Assembly (NCBI GenBank): GCA_964036295.1
Contig: OZ038467.1
Coordinates: forward strand, 3,911,501 to 3,975,500
Direction: 5' to 3'
Length of the DNA: 64,000 bases
Origin: Plumapathes pennacea
Lineage: Eukaryota > Cnidaria > Anthozoa > Antipatharia > Myriopathidae
Notes under the pieces: model-generated
The model's database searches: none
The model's input: the letters and a program-made list of their open reading frames with translations, nothing else
Told to the model about the DNA's origin: nothing
Part shown: one piece after another, positions 1 through 11,582 of the stretch
Numbering within the stretch: the stretch's first letter is position 1
Layout of the letters: each line of letters opens with the position of its first letter
Made by a program: the position numbers and the translations under genes

Positions 1-228
1 ATGCAAAATTGCATCTTCTGAACAAAGAGGTACAGCAATGTATGGAACTTAATTAGGCCAACCTTCTCCAAACAATATGTACTAGTTGTCTTAGGAGAGT
101 TGCTAGTCTGACCAACTTCACTTGCTAAGTACTGTATTTGTTTCCACACTCAACCATACACTGTTGACTGTGTATTGAAAAGAGAAGTTTGCCTCAGATC
201 GTCAGACATCTCTTGTTGGCCTTTTCAG

Positions 229-3200
229 CTGTTGAACTACCTCAAAGAGGGTGTCCTTGTGGAGGAGTATGTACTGGATCACATCCCTAAACTAATGAAC
301 TGTTTGAGGGATTGTAATGTGACTCTGAGATGGCTCATGCTGCATACTTGTGATGGTAAGTGCATGTAGGTACACTTACACAGGGGGGGTGGTACTCAAT
401 AGGAATTTGGGTAGGGGAGTTCCGCCGACTCTATAAAACCCTGACCCTATTCAAGACACAAAAATGGAAATTTTGCTACCCTGTCTAAGACAAAGTGCTC
501 TAATTTGATACCCTGTTCAAGACTGGACCAAAAAAATTACCCTATTCAAGAGGATCTTGAGAAAATAACCCTGTTTAAGACACAAAAATGTAAAATTTGA
601 TACCCTGTTTAAGACAGAAGACCCTGAAAATGATACCCTATCGGGCGGAACGTCCCTATATAGGAAATATATGGGAGTACCCCCCCCCCCCCCCCGGGTA
701 TAGACACCATTGTACTTGTTCTAACCAACCTACTGTAGGTTGCTTGTATATCAGTGTTCTATCCTCTGTCCTTCATGCATTGACTCCGAGAATCATGATG
801 TTTCTGTTGTTGAACTTTAAATGGCACAAATTCAGTACCGTACGATGTACAGTACATGTATGTACACGATAGTAACGCTTTTATCCTTTTAGCAAAGTCA
901 GCTGCGTTAAATGCATTCGGTCTGTCTGTCTGTCTTTTGATATCTATCTCCCTTTAATATCAGTGTCTGAGAGCAACAAAAGATGCCGTACCATCAGAGA
1001 AGTGGTGCTTGCTACAGGATATGCACCTAGAGCAATGTTTGAGCTGCTACTGAACACTGCACAGTTTGAGCTGGAGCTGAAAGACGTAAGTGAAAAGTGA
1101 AGCACTCACAGTCACTACTGTACATCCAGGTCAGACCGTGACTTCTCCCCTCCCCCCCCCCCCCCCCCCCCTCCCCCTCCCACTACTGTACATCCAGGTC
1201 AGACCGTGACTTCTCCCCTCCCCCCCAATGCTTTAGTTGGATGCGAACTGGATTTAGGGGGTGAGCAAGATTCGACTGTCAACGTGATTAAGGAGATATG
1301 TTGCGTTGATATGTATCCTGAGATTGGACTTTATAGTCGTTCCAATTTTATACCTTATGATTTTGGGTGCTTTTTATTTTTGACTCATGGATTAGGAAGT
1401 CATTGCTGTCTACAGTTTGTTGATCACAAATTAGGACCTAAAAGTTTGCAGTTTAAAGTTGTGTATCGAAAGACCATCCGCGAGTCAACCATTGGCCCTG
1501 TAGTATGTTTCACGGTTTAGTCACGTGACAGTAGGTCCGTTTTGTCAGTGAACAGTTATTGTATTATAAATTTAGGTCCGTACAACATACGAAGAAGAGG
1601 CTTCCATGTAGATAGTTTACGTGCAGAGCGCTAAACAAGGTTGCAAAAGGTCTAATACCCTGCTCAGACCAACTAAACCTGTTTAACTAAACCTGTTTAA
1701 CTAATCCTGTTTAACTAAACCTGTTTAACTAATCCTGTTTAACTAAACCAAGTTTACTAGACTGTGTTCTCTAAAACCTGTTTTGATTTTGTGTTAATTA
1801 CACAATATTTTACACCACCTTGCACAGGCTGTTTAGTTGGACGGATTTTAAACCAGTTTAGTTTTGCCGTGCGCGCATTGTGAACGGCCGACCGAACTAA
1901 ACAAGTTTTATTAAACACCTTTTAAACAGGTTTAAGCATTGGTGTGAACGAGGTATTAGACTGACCTTACAAGTCGCTGTCAATATCGATTTATCTTCAG
2001 ATGTTTAAGCACATGCTGGCTCAAAAGGAGTCAGAATGGGAGAAGCACAAGAGGGAAGGTATTGATCGAATGGACGAACTCTCCGAGGTGTTCTCTGGCA
2101 CTAAACCGCTTACACGAATCCAGAAAAATGGTAAGACACTGGAGACTTCAGTGATACGAGTCGGTGATTGCATGTCAGTTTTTCCAGAAGGAGGGTAGGG
2201 GGTTATTCCTTACATTTAAGTCATATAGGTACTGTATGTGCCGCCCCAAGGGATTTTGTTTTGAAGAATTTTAATCTGAAATAGGGTATCGATTTTGTCT
2301 CTTTGGTGTGGAATAGGGTAGTAGATCTGGCTTATTTTGGTATATTGGTGTGAGCTACAGGTCTGCAATAGGGTGAAAAAGTTTGGTATTCAGGTCTGAA
2401 AACTAAGGGAAAACATTTTGGATTACAGTTCTGAAATAGGGTCGAAAATTCGTATATTTTGGTCTGAAATAGGGTAAGGGTTTCGAGAACCGGGCGCGGG
2501 GTTCTTCTTAACGTATGGTGTATTCACAAGGTACGAGAAATACCGAGCAGTTGCTAGAGCACATCCCCAGCTTTGCGTAAGATCCTGCTACACGAGGCAT
2601 TTTTACTTGCAAATTGCTACGCAATGCCAGTGCGAGACATGTATCGCCCCTCTTTGCAAGCTTGTATCACAACGAAAAATTGCTCGTCAGAAAAACCGTT
2701 ACCTCTGCTTATGTGTCGAGACTGGACCGCAAGTGTCCGATGTGTTAGTAATTTACTTTTTTTTATCTCGGGGTTATGACAACCATCTAACTTGTCAAAT
2801 TAAATTTCGAACAGAAAATTTGCAGGCTTGGTTCAAGGAGATGTCCAATCAAATTTCTTCACTGAGCTACGATGACTCGACATCCGCGGGACGTAAGATG
2901 GTGCAACTGATTCAGGCCTTAGAGGAGGTAAATCCATAAAATGTGTTCATTTTTTCCACTCATATTTCTTTTTTTTTTTCTTTTTTTGTGACGAAGTCTT
3001 TTTCGTTTGTTTATATTTGTTTGTTTGTTTGTTTGTTTAGGTGCAAGAATTTCATCAGCTGGAGAGTAGTCTCCAAGTTCGTCAGTTCTTGCTCGAGACT
3101 CGGCAGTTCCTCCACCAGATGATCAGGACAATAAACATCAAAGAAGAGGTCAGTTGAAAGAGTTTTCTTTCACGGCCTCTTTTGATTGACGCTAAAATGA

Positions 3201-6200
3201 CTTGGATTAAATCAAGCACCACCGGACAATAAGGAGTGAAACATAACCGCTTTGTACAGAAATCTGGAAATTTTCGGATTATCCACCAGACGTTGCTAAA
3301 GTAACAAGACAATTTTCCACCAGACTGTCCCATCTGGCTAGTAGATTTTTCCAGCAACTTTTAAAGTACTCCGTTTGAACTAGGTGAAGCTAAAACCTAC
3401 ATTTGAACTAGCTGGCAAATTAATTATTGACGCTTCTTGCTCACTTTCCTTGCCTTGAAAAACGTTTGTTTTGTCCTTGCCAGGTTTTGATCACAATCCA
3501 GCTCGTTGCTGATCTGTCTTACGCTTGGATCATCATCGACAGGTCAGTTAAATTGATTGGAAATTTAATTAAATAAGTATTTGTTTATTAATCCGTTTGT
3601 TTGTTTGTTTGTTAACTGTTCCACATTACAGCTATTCGGGTTTCATGCAACAAGGGATCAAGAGTAACCCTGCTCTCGTCCAGAAACTGAGGGCCACTTT
3701 CCTCAAGGTACGGGTTACCGTTTTATTTGTGACAGCAATTTTGGCTCCGTACGATCGTGTACGTCTGTCTGTGGTATGCACTTACAAACGTGAAAAGAAA
3801 AAATGAAGACTGGAAACTATGACTTAAAGAGGCAATGTCTTGAGATGCGCATGCGTGCGCGTTTAGTCGAATCTTGAAAACATTCGCCCAATATTTTCAA
3901 GTTTGAAATCCAAGATGGCGTCCATAACGACGGTGGATGTGCCGCTCGATCGCTCGCCGCCGTTGTGGACGCCATCTCGTATTTCAAACTTGAAAACATT
4001 GGGCGAATGTTTTCAAGATTCGACCAAACGCGCACGCATGCGCATCTCTTTCTTTTTTTAAAACTATATTTAAAACTTTACATTTATTCCAAGAGCTGCA
4101 AAATGCAGCTCATCTAGGGAGTTTACGTGAATGCATGCGCATCTCATGACACTGTCCCTTTAAAACGTTGGTTTCAAATGTGTGTGCCTGAACTGAGCCA
4201 AAAAATGAAGCTTTCAAATGAAAAGAGGTATTTGGCGCACCTTTCAAAATTCAATCAAGATTTTTCGGGCGTTTAGAAGCAAGTAAGTTATCAGAGATGG
4301 TGAACAATAAAATCTCGCTTTTGTGACAGATGGCGTCGGCTATGGATCTTCCCCTCGTTCGTATCAGTCAAGCCAACAGCCGTGACCTGGTCAGCGTGTC
4401 CCAGTACTACTCCGGAGAACTCGTGTCTTACGTCAGAAAGGTAATAGCTTGTTATGGTTTATTCATATTGGCTCCTTTCCTTAAGGTTTACACAGTTTTT
4501 CTATTTGTTGTTGTTGTTGTTTTGCTTTGTTGTTATTAAAGGTTCTTCAAATCATCCCAGAAACCATGTTTGCTCTATTAGCTGAGATTGTTCAGTTACA
4601 AACAAGCAGCATCAAAGAGGTCAGTACGAGTTACTAGGGAGTTTAAGAAACCTAGGACGGCGACGGCAACGCGAGGAACCAAAAAATAGTGTCTCTGTCT
4701 TCCCTATGTCTTTGTAACTTTGCCTATTCTTAGGTTGCTCAATTTGTTCCGTTGTTGCCGAGATTCTATTGATTTCATCGTTTCTACTAAGAACAACGAC
4801 TGTCATTATTTTATCGAACTGTCGTCCACGTCCTGACAACGACGTAAAAAAGAAGCATTTGAAGTCGCACGCGAGAGCATAGTGACCCCGAGAACATGTC
4901 AATTTTAGATGTTCACGTGCTTCTTTTGTCTTCTGTGATCAGTTTTATTGTTTCACCGACGTTGCCGTCGTCCTCTCGCGTCCTGTGTCTTAAAGTCCCT
5001 ACTTGTTTTATGGTCAGTTTGACCACCGCCTAGTTCCCATTTGTTTTTTGTTTTTGTTTGTGGGTGCATTTGTTTGTTTGTTTGTTGTATGTTCAACTAC
5101 AGGTCCCAACCAGACTGGAGAAAGATAAACTGAAGGATTTTGCTCAGTTTGACGAGAGATACAGGGTAAGTTGTCGGCCGACGCTTATTTGTGTCGAGAA
5201 CTGCCACGCAATGTACTGAAACATTTGCCATTCATTGAACTTGCACACCAATGATCGATCAATAGAAGGGGCTCCTGCCAAGAGTAATCCTTGAGTCACT
5301 TTGACCGGGTTGAGTTTCACAAATGCCTTTGTTTTTTTTTCAGATTGCAAAATTGACCCACGCCATCTCCGTTTTCACGGAAGGCATTCTGATGATGAAG
5401 ACCACTCTGGTGGGAATAATCAAGGTACGTTTTTGTGGTCGCAACACCTTGTGCCCCTCCCCCCAAACACGGCTGCGAGCAGACTAACGCAACTCTAGCT
5501 CCCATAAAACTCTGTGATCGAAGATACAGCCTATTGTTACAGCTGACTCGTTACCAGTCGCTCCTAGCGGGGCGCGCAAGGGAAGATGGGAAGGGGAGAC
5601 GCGCGATCTCTTTCCCATCAACCATCGCTCGCGCTTCGTACCCATGCGCAGCTTCCTCGCGCTCCGCTCCGATCGAAGAAGAAGCTGTGGATAAGGCAAG
5701 TGTTGTAGCACTTTTTAGTTGACTAATTTGCTTTACCCGGTCTGGACAGGTCGACCCAAAGCAGCTGTTGGAGGACGGCATCAGAAAGGAGCTTGTGCGC
5801 CAGGTGGCTGCGACCCTGCACGCCGGTCTCACGTTTAACCCCAGAGCTAAGGTAAGTTAACACCCAGGACCCGGTTGTTTGAAGTGATCAAGCTAAACTA
5901 AGATTAATCAAACTCTTTCCTTTGACCTCTTGGTCAATGAGACGAACTATCAAGTCCAGTTGTCAAAACTCTTTTTCTCTTATCCACCAACAGCAGAGTG
6001 AACTGAGTGCAAAGCTGAGTTTTTTGGGCGGGAGAATGGATGGATACAAACGTTCGTTTGAGTACATTCAAGACTACATCAACATCTACGGTCTGAAGAT
6101 CTGGCAGGAAGAAGTGTCACGAATTATCAACTACAACGTGGAGCAGGAATGCAACAGCTTCCTCAGAGAAAAGGTTTTTTATATAAATTGTCATAACTGC

Positions 6201-9200
6201 TACTGCTATTCACTTCCGTGATCACTATCCTTTCCGTTTGCTTCTGTTACGTTATTGTGAGGTTAGGTTTGGTGCTCTCGTTTTGTTTTCTTTTTCCGTC
6301 TTTTCTCTTTTCTTCTCTTCTCTCGCCTCCCCTCTTCCCCACTCCACTCCAGTTGTCTTTCTCCCCTCCTCTCCTCTCCACGCTTTTTCTCTTCTTTCCT
6401 CTCCACTCTCCCTCCCTACCCTCCCCTCCTTTCGTTCCCTTTTCCTTTTTACTCTCCTTTCCTCTCTCACGTTCTTTCCTGTCCCCTATGAAGGTCGAGG
6501 ACTGGCAGTCTGTGTACCAGTCCACCACTATCCCCATTCCTAAGTTCCCACGTGTGGACGAGTCCGTGAATTTCATTGGCCGGCTCGCTAGGGAGATCCT
6601 GCGCATAACTGACACCAAGTGAGATTTCTTTGTTTTAAATGCGGCACTTCAGGGGGTTGAAACCTAACAACTATGTCGTGTCCTTATCTTCCTGCACTTG
6701 CTTTCAACTTGGATTAGAAACAAAAACAAAAAACAAAAAACAAAAACAAAAGGAAACGTTAATTAATTAAATACCCGTGAATGTCAATGTCAATCGATAA
6801 TATTGTTCGCAGTGATGACAACGCAGTCACGTGACTAACATTTCTCTCCAGGTTCACGTGCTACATTGATCAGATGGGGGCCTGGTACGACAGTCGCACC
6901 AAACAGGAAATAATGAACATGTTGATCCTGAAGCAGCTGCAGCAGAGCGTGGGCACGTTTGGCCTGACGGGATTGGACAAGCTGTTGTCATTCATGACTG
7001 TCAAAGAGCTGCAGGTCAGGTCTTCCCTCGACTTGCTGCCGTTACGTGTCGACAACTTTCTGTCAAAACAATTTTTGACGCATACTGTAGGATAGACACC
7101 ATTGGGTTCATTTGACAGTTCAGGAGTTGGAAGTGAACACTGTGTTACTGTCGTTCACCGCTTGTTAGATGGAGATTCGGAGCCCACTATGCCCCGGCTC
7201 ACTGTATAAGCTACCCGATTAACGTGGAACGCAAAGTTAAAACGGTGTTACTTTTCTTTGCTGATTTAATGTTTATGTTTCTCTTCTTTCCTCTCCACTC
7301 TCACTCCCTACCCTCTCCTCCCTTCGCTCTGTCTTCTCTTGATTTCTTCAGAAGTTCCTTGGTTTCGTTTACGGAGCGCTGAGAGACAAACTTGTGATGG
7401 ACACTCTTTCAGGGCTGTCCAGGACACTGACTCCAGTCAAGAGTTTAATAAGTAAGCTGTCCTGTTTGTAATTTATCATAGCAAATGCTTTGAACCCAGC
7501 AGTGTCAGTTCTTCGTCTAGTGTGATCGCCCAAGTGAGAATAGTCTTCAGAAAGACTGTTTTTAGTGAGTGATGTTTCGTCCACTTGAGTGGTAGTCCCT
7601 TTATTGGAACTTTACTGTTTCAAGACGTAGTAAGCTAATGATCAGATTTTGTTCTTGGCAGGCAGTCCATATCGAGTTTATCCGCCAGTGTGTCAGAAGA
7701 TGGTGCGTATATGGCCGCAGTATACAGAGGCCGTAATGAAGGTGAAGCACAGTTTCCTGTTATAGAGCGTAATGCTATCAAGTTTATGCGAGCAGGGCTG
7801 GCCTGGTTTGTCGAGATTCCGTAATGGCTGTGAAACACAACACAAATCAGCTGCACGGTTGCACAAGAACCGGGCCAGCCCGGGAAGCTGGCTGATCGAG
7901 ATGCTGCATAATTTGCTCTGACGACGCCTAAAACGGCGTTCAGCGTATTCACGTGAACGTTACGCTGATAACGCTCCCTATTCAGTTTCTGCAGCTTTTG
8001 GGCATCACGAATCGTAATTAACCTTGAGTATCATACTTTTGTTATCATAGATTGGACAAATGCAGCTGATTCGAAGACAGATTGCTAACGAATTGAAGTG
8101 CTCATGCAAGTTTGACTCCAAACTGCTGTGCAGTGCACTGGAGTCGTTCAACCAGTAAGTGTATTTTTTTCTCCTGTTTTTCCAAGAAATTTTCAACATC
8201 GCATGTCTTTGTTGTTTTGGTGTTAGTAGTAGCATTTTGAAACTGAATTTTACACTTGGTAGTTCATTTTAGGCCCTTACATTGGTACAAATTATACTTC
8301 AACTCGTGGTCCTTTTAGGCCCCCAAATTACACTTTAACTTGTGGTCACTTTAGGGCCCTATAAATTGCACTTCAACTGGTAACCATTTTAGTTCCTCTA
8401 CTTACACTTGAACTCGTGGTCATTTTAGGGCCCTTTTGAGGGATGTCGAGGCTCATTACCAGGACCCCAGTTTACCGTATCCAAACGAGGACAACCCACT
8501 GATGTTCGAGCTGACGTCATACCTGGAGTGGGCCGGACTGCACAATCCGCTGAGCAAGGTTACCGCTATTGTGTGTTACTTCTTGTTTTTGTTTCGAATA
8601 ATGATATCAACAGGCATCGCGTTGCTTATTTAGATTTGCGTGGGCCCTGGGCCGGCCACGAGGATCATGTCTGGCGTATGCTATGGACAGTTGTTCGCCA
8701 GTAATTCTGGGTAATACAGTCAACTGTCTCTAAGCGGACATCTCTCCAAGGCGGACAGTATGCAGATTTGTTCCTTGCCGATTTTCACTTATTTCTCTGT
8801 AACTGAACTCTCTCTAAGGCGGACACTAAATCTAGTCTCGGAGGTGTCCGCCTCAAAATTCATCAGTGTCTGTTAAGTTCTGTAAGTCGCGCATGTACAC
8901 GGGTGTTGGACGCTTGAAAATGTGTGCGCTTGCCCAGATATTCGGATAAAATGGGTAGGCAGCTGTAAAATGCGATGTTTTTGGCGCAAAATGCAAGGTC
9001 TAAATTGTATGTATGTTCATATACTTTCTTCCACAGATCTACATAACCACAAAGAAGTACCCGTTCTTCTCGCTACTCAACTTCCTGTGCGTGATTTCTC
9101 AGATTCCCAAGCTGGTGTACGTGAAAAGTGTTGGTACGTGCACACCTGTATCTCCTCTCGCTCTCTCCCTCTCTTTTCATGGCAAAGAACTATGGTTCTG

Positions 9201-10717
9201 ACGACAAACCGACAACGTTTCATAAAATCCTCTCCCCACTGATTTTTCTTCAAAACCATGGTTGCTCAAAACATCAGAACAAATCAATAATGTATCTTAC
9301 GCCTCTTTTCTCACTTTTTGTCTTCAGAAACTATAGTTTCCCGTAAGCCAACATGAAAGCGATAACTTTTCGTATTCTTTCCTTGCTTTTCTCTTCAGAA
9401 ACATGGTTTCCCGTAAGCTAACAACAAATCGATAACTCTTCGTATGTTCTCTCTCCTCACTGTTCTCTTAACCTGTGAGCCAACAAATCGATAAATCTTC
9501 GCCTCACTTCATCTTCAGGAACGATGGTTGCCCGAAAGCCAACAGACCAGATTGATAGCGCTCCGTTCGTCGTGGGCATGATCACTGTGTTGAAGCAGTT
9601 CAACTCGGAGTACCAGGAGCAGTTCTTCTCATGCTGTGGACAGTATGTGCGTTCACTAGTTGAGGCCACTGCCACAAAGTACGTTTTACTGTCATGGAGC
9701 TGATGCAGTTTTAAAAACCAATACATTTTTTCATTGTCTGCAGGGCTTGATAAATTTTCTTCTGACTCACTAGCCTTGGGCTACAGCAGATAACAGAAGG
9801 ATTCAGGGACCTCTCACTTGAACATAACACTCTTTTCAGTGTAGTAATCAACTGTAGATGTCGTTCTTTATACGCGTATCAGTCTGTTAGGTTGTCGGCA
9901 GCTAGCCAGCGCAGCGTACAGAAACTGAACTACAGTGGTTTGTTTTAGATATTTATTTGTGCATATAGAAAGGCGGGAATTCTGGAAGGAAAACATTGCC
10001 CTCTATTGAAGATTTTGTCAGCCCCGGGTGTCGGACCTGCATATTTTCGGGCCTTGTTGGGTCATTACTATTATACTTGGTTACCTGGTAACGGCCTGTG
10101 GTTACAGTTCTATTCACAGTGGTATTTTTGTCTTGTTTTCAGCGTCAGATCAACTGAACTTCCGGCGGATGTAGTCAACCTTCTTGTTTTCTTGGAGGAC
10201 TATATTTCCTACAGTGAACTGCCGAGAAAGGCAAGTGTTTTAAGTGTGTTGTCGTCGTTGTTGCTGTAATTGTTTGAGTGATATTTCCCTGCTGCATTCC
10301 CTTTTCTTCGGCGTCTCAGCTTTGATGTCTGTATCGCCTCACAGGAATTTTGATTCTCTTAACCCGAGACGAAGCAAATGTATAATAGTTTGTTGGGAGA
10401 ATTGCGCGCGAAAGGGAAGCACTAATTTGCTGACTTTGAGGCTTTTTAATTATGTTTAATTCAATTTCAATAACCATGAAAGTGTCTTTTAAAAGTGAAT
10501 GAATTGTTCATAGTATTTCTACATGGAGAAAGCGTGACCATTTAATGAAAGCTGATGATAATACATTTTCGTGGCACCGTTTGTTTGACAATTCCTTAGA
10601 TTTCACATTTTGCAGACAATTTCTAAAAAGTCTAAACTAATTGTTGTTGTCTTTCAGGCGATAGAGGCCCATATTCCGAGCTATGTCTTCGATCAATTCC
10701 GGACGCACACCGCATAA
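229..10717 (+). CDS. WASHC5: WASH complex subunit 5 (strumpellin), 5'-partial, 23 coding exons
   Basis: Strumpellin is a core subunit of the WASH complex, which activates Arp2/3 on endosomes and supports cargo sorting with retromer (family knowledge). Coding exons: 229-355, 964-1085, 2001-2130, 2815-2927, 3041-3148, 3484-3542, 3632-3707, 4330-4440, 4542-4619, 5103-5165, 5344-5424, 5750-5851, 5994-6173, 6494-6618, 6852-7014, 7352-7451, 7662-7741, 8051-8154, 8429-8558, 9037-9133, 9519-9678, 10143-10230, 10658-10717. Together they give about 818 residues in one frame. The first visible residues (LLNYLKEG) lie near residue 341 of the 1159-residue human protein, so the N-terminal third is outside the window. 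Stretches such as [36 protein letters not shown] and [12 protein letters not shown] are near-invariant in animals. Oddities: a GC donor after 10230, a weak GTTTTT donor after 6173, a NAGNAG acceptor at 5991-5996, and tandem decoy acceptors before the exons at 8429 and 9519. No frameshift or internal stop was seen. Identity is very secure; individual exon ends are good to within a few bases. Confidence 0.95.
382..706. repeat. Degenerate interspersed repeat ('ccctattcaagac' family) in a WASHC5 intron
   Basis: Several degenerate copies of a short unit around 'accctgttcaagacaca' are spaced about 40-50 bp apart, ending in a poly-C run and 'gggtatagac'. Related blocks, in the same or opposite orientation, lie at 2205-2500, 49430-49480 and 53995-54215, so this is a dispersed family. 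No coding potential is seen. Confidence 0.6.
1113..1230. repeat. Two-copy 68-bp direct repeat with poly-C core
   Basis: The segment beginning 'cactactgtacatccagg' at 1113 recurs at 1181, each copy followed by 'tcagaccgtgacttctcccc' and a C run (about 20 C in the first). It lies in the WASHC5 intron between 1085 and 2001. The C run is likely length-variable. Confidence 0.75.
1653..1960. mobile_element. MITE with 'ctaatacc...ggtattag' termini (copy 1)
   Basis: The element starts near 'tctaataccctg' and ends near 'cgaggtattagac', giving short terminal inverted repeats. Inside are repeated 'ctgtttaactaaac' motifs. A second copy in opposite orientation is at 13289-13536; the two share 'cggccgttcacaatgcgcgc' (as its complement here) and 'gtgtaattaacacaa'-type blocks. 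No ORF, so non-autonomous. It lies in a WASHC5 intron. Confidence 0.8.
2205..2500. repeat. Degenerate 'gtctgaaatagggt' repeat block in a WASHC5 intron
   Basis: Six or so copies of 'tctgaaatagggt' with spacers of about 35-45 bp. This is the reverse-complement flavour of the repeat at 382-706. No coding potential is seen. Confidence 0.6.
3821..4165. mobile_element. Fold-back MITE in a WASHC5 intron
   Basis: The left end 'cttaaagaggcaatgtc' and the right end 'gacactgtccctttaaa' are inverted. An inner palindrome pairs 'cgaatcttgaaaacattcgccc' (3870s-3890s) with its complement near 3998-4022, around a loop containing 'aagatggcgtcc'. About 345 bp, no ORF of note. It fills much of the intron between 3707 and 4330. 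Confidence 0.8.
4634..5001. mobile_element. MITE with 'agggagtttaag' termini in a WASHC5 intron
   Basis: The left end 'agggagtttaagaaacctag' followed by 'gacggcgacggcaacgcg' is matched, inverted, by 'gacgttgccgtcgtcctc' and 'cttaaagtccctac' at the right end. It begins 15 bp after the exon donor at 4619 and makes up about three quarters of the 483-bp intron, so the intron length is mostly due to this insertion. Confidence 0.8.
6285..6490. repeat. 200-bp pyrimidine tract before the WASHC5 exon at 6494
   Basis: Nearly every base from 6285 to 6485 on the + strand is C or T. The tract directly precedes the 3' splice site at 6493 and could act as an extended polypyrimidine tract. A segment of about 50 bp (6386-6436) is repeated with few changes in the next-but-one intron at 7277-7331. 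Confidence 0.85.
8255..8432 (+). repeat. Tandem array of the 3' splice site preceding the WASHC5 exon at 8429
   Basis: A unit of about 37 bp, roughly 'acttgaactcgtggtcattttaggccc', is repeated. Acceptor-like AGs after a 'cattttag'-type stretch put the next base at 8273, 8319, 8355, 8393 and finally at the real exon start 8429 (spacings 46, 36, 38, 36). Reading-frame continuity and the conserved [13 protein letters not shown] region identify only the last as the true acceptor. Confidence 0.85.
8716..8880. mobile_element. Probable MITE fragment with 'ctctaaggcggacact' motifs
   Basis: The block holds three copies of 'tctctaaggcggaca'-like sequence, with an inverted partner 'aggtgtccgcc' near 8845. 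This suggests a short inverted-repeat transposon remnant in the WASHC5 intron between 8558 and 9037. Ends are not sharp. Confidence 0.5.
9175..9540 (+). repeat. Degenerate tandem copies of the WASHC5 exon 9519 acceptor and exon start
   Basis: The true junction at 9518/9519 reads 'atcttcag' then 'gaacgatggttgcccgaaag'. Degenerate copies occur upstream: 'tcttcag' then 'aaactatagtttcccgtaag' at 9328 and 'tcttcag' then 'aaacatggtttcccgtaag' at 9399, a copy lacking the acceptor near 9460-9500, and more decayed ones near 9180 and 9250. They copy both the splice site and the first 45 or so coding bases. Confidence 0.8.
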
Positions 10718-11270
10718 ATCAGTCCATGTAGAAAATTGTAAAAAGGATACCAAAGTGCACATCAAAGGAAAGTTAATTTACAGTCTATCAAACTATTAAG
10801 GTCATGCAGTACTGCGATGTCTCTTTTCAGCAGAAGATGGAACGTTGCTTCAAAGTCGTTGTGAGGTTTACAGTGTGTAGTTACAACTATTAGTAACCAT
10901 GGAAACCAAAGCTGATTAAATAGAGGATATTGCATATGGTCGCACGAAGACACGAATTTTATCTTCGAATGTTGATGACATCTTTCACGAGTGAACGGAT
11001 CAAACGAGCGAGATTTTTTGATTAACACGAAAAGATGAAGTCGTTTCTCCATGACAATTTATTCGGAGCTCTCGACATCTCTACATGTCATTTCTTACTG
11101 TGGGGATACCGCGTCTTAGAAGTTGGAGACCCCCATTCCATCGATATATGTATACTAAATAGATTTCTTAATGTAAACATTAGGTACTAAAAATGCAAAC
11201 TGAAATGAATCACATATGCTTTTAAAAACAAATTGAAATACTAATAAAGAACACAAAGAGAATATGGCTT
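10718..11270 (+). other. WASHC5: WASHC5 3' UTR with poly(A) signal
   Basis: AT-rich non-coding sequence follows the TAA at 10715-10717. A canonical AATAAA lies at 11243-11248, followed by 'tatggctttatggtctcg', giving a 3' UTR of about 550 bp. The cleavage point is inferred. Confidence 0.6.
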
Positions 11271-11337
11271 TATGGTCTCGTTTCGTTTTCAGCCGTTTGA
11301 CATGGTCGTTTTTACAAGCTTTGTATCTAACTAAAGT

Positions 11338-11510
11338 GCAGGGACCGGTTTTTCAAAGCACGATTAAAATAAGCAAATCCTGGGTCAGTTGTGTCTAAAC
11401 TTTGTTGTCATTTTTCAGCCTGAAAATGAGAAGTTTTAGCTCACAAAACAACACGTCTTTGTCATTTTGAGCTAGAACTAACTTTTTTGGTTAGTCTTTG
11501 ATCTAGACTG
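11338..11510. mobile_element. Fragment of a 'gggcccggtttttcgaaag' MITE family
   Basis: Begins 'gggaccggtttttcaaagc', like the full element at 48757-49009, and contains 'tcatttttcagcctgaaaatg' and 'gagctagaacta', which recur near 31110-31200 in a UTP20 intron. Only one end is clear here. Confidence 0.5.
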
Positions 11511-11528
11511 TAGTTTGTTGGCTTTCTT

Positions 11529-11582
11529 CCGCAGAGGCTCCCTAGGGGAGAGCGAGCGTACACTGAGAAGCCTCTGCGGAGG
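11529..11582. other. Short hairpin-forming inverted repeat
   Basis: 'ttccgcagaggct' near 11529 is complementary to 'agcctctgcggagg' near 11569, with a loop of about 27 bases containing 'agcgagcgt'. It could be part of a small transposon remnant. Function unknown. Confidence 0.6.

Noticed and set aside
6218-6622. Long open frames on both strands at the C/T tract
   Set aside because: The frames come from pyrimidine-only composition; only 6494-6618 is a real exon of WASHC5.
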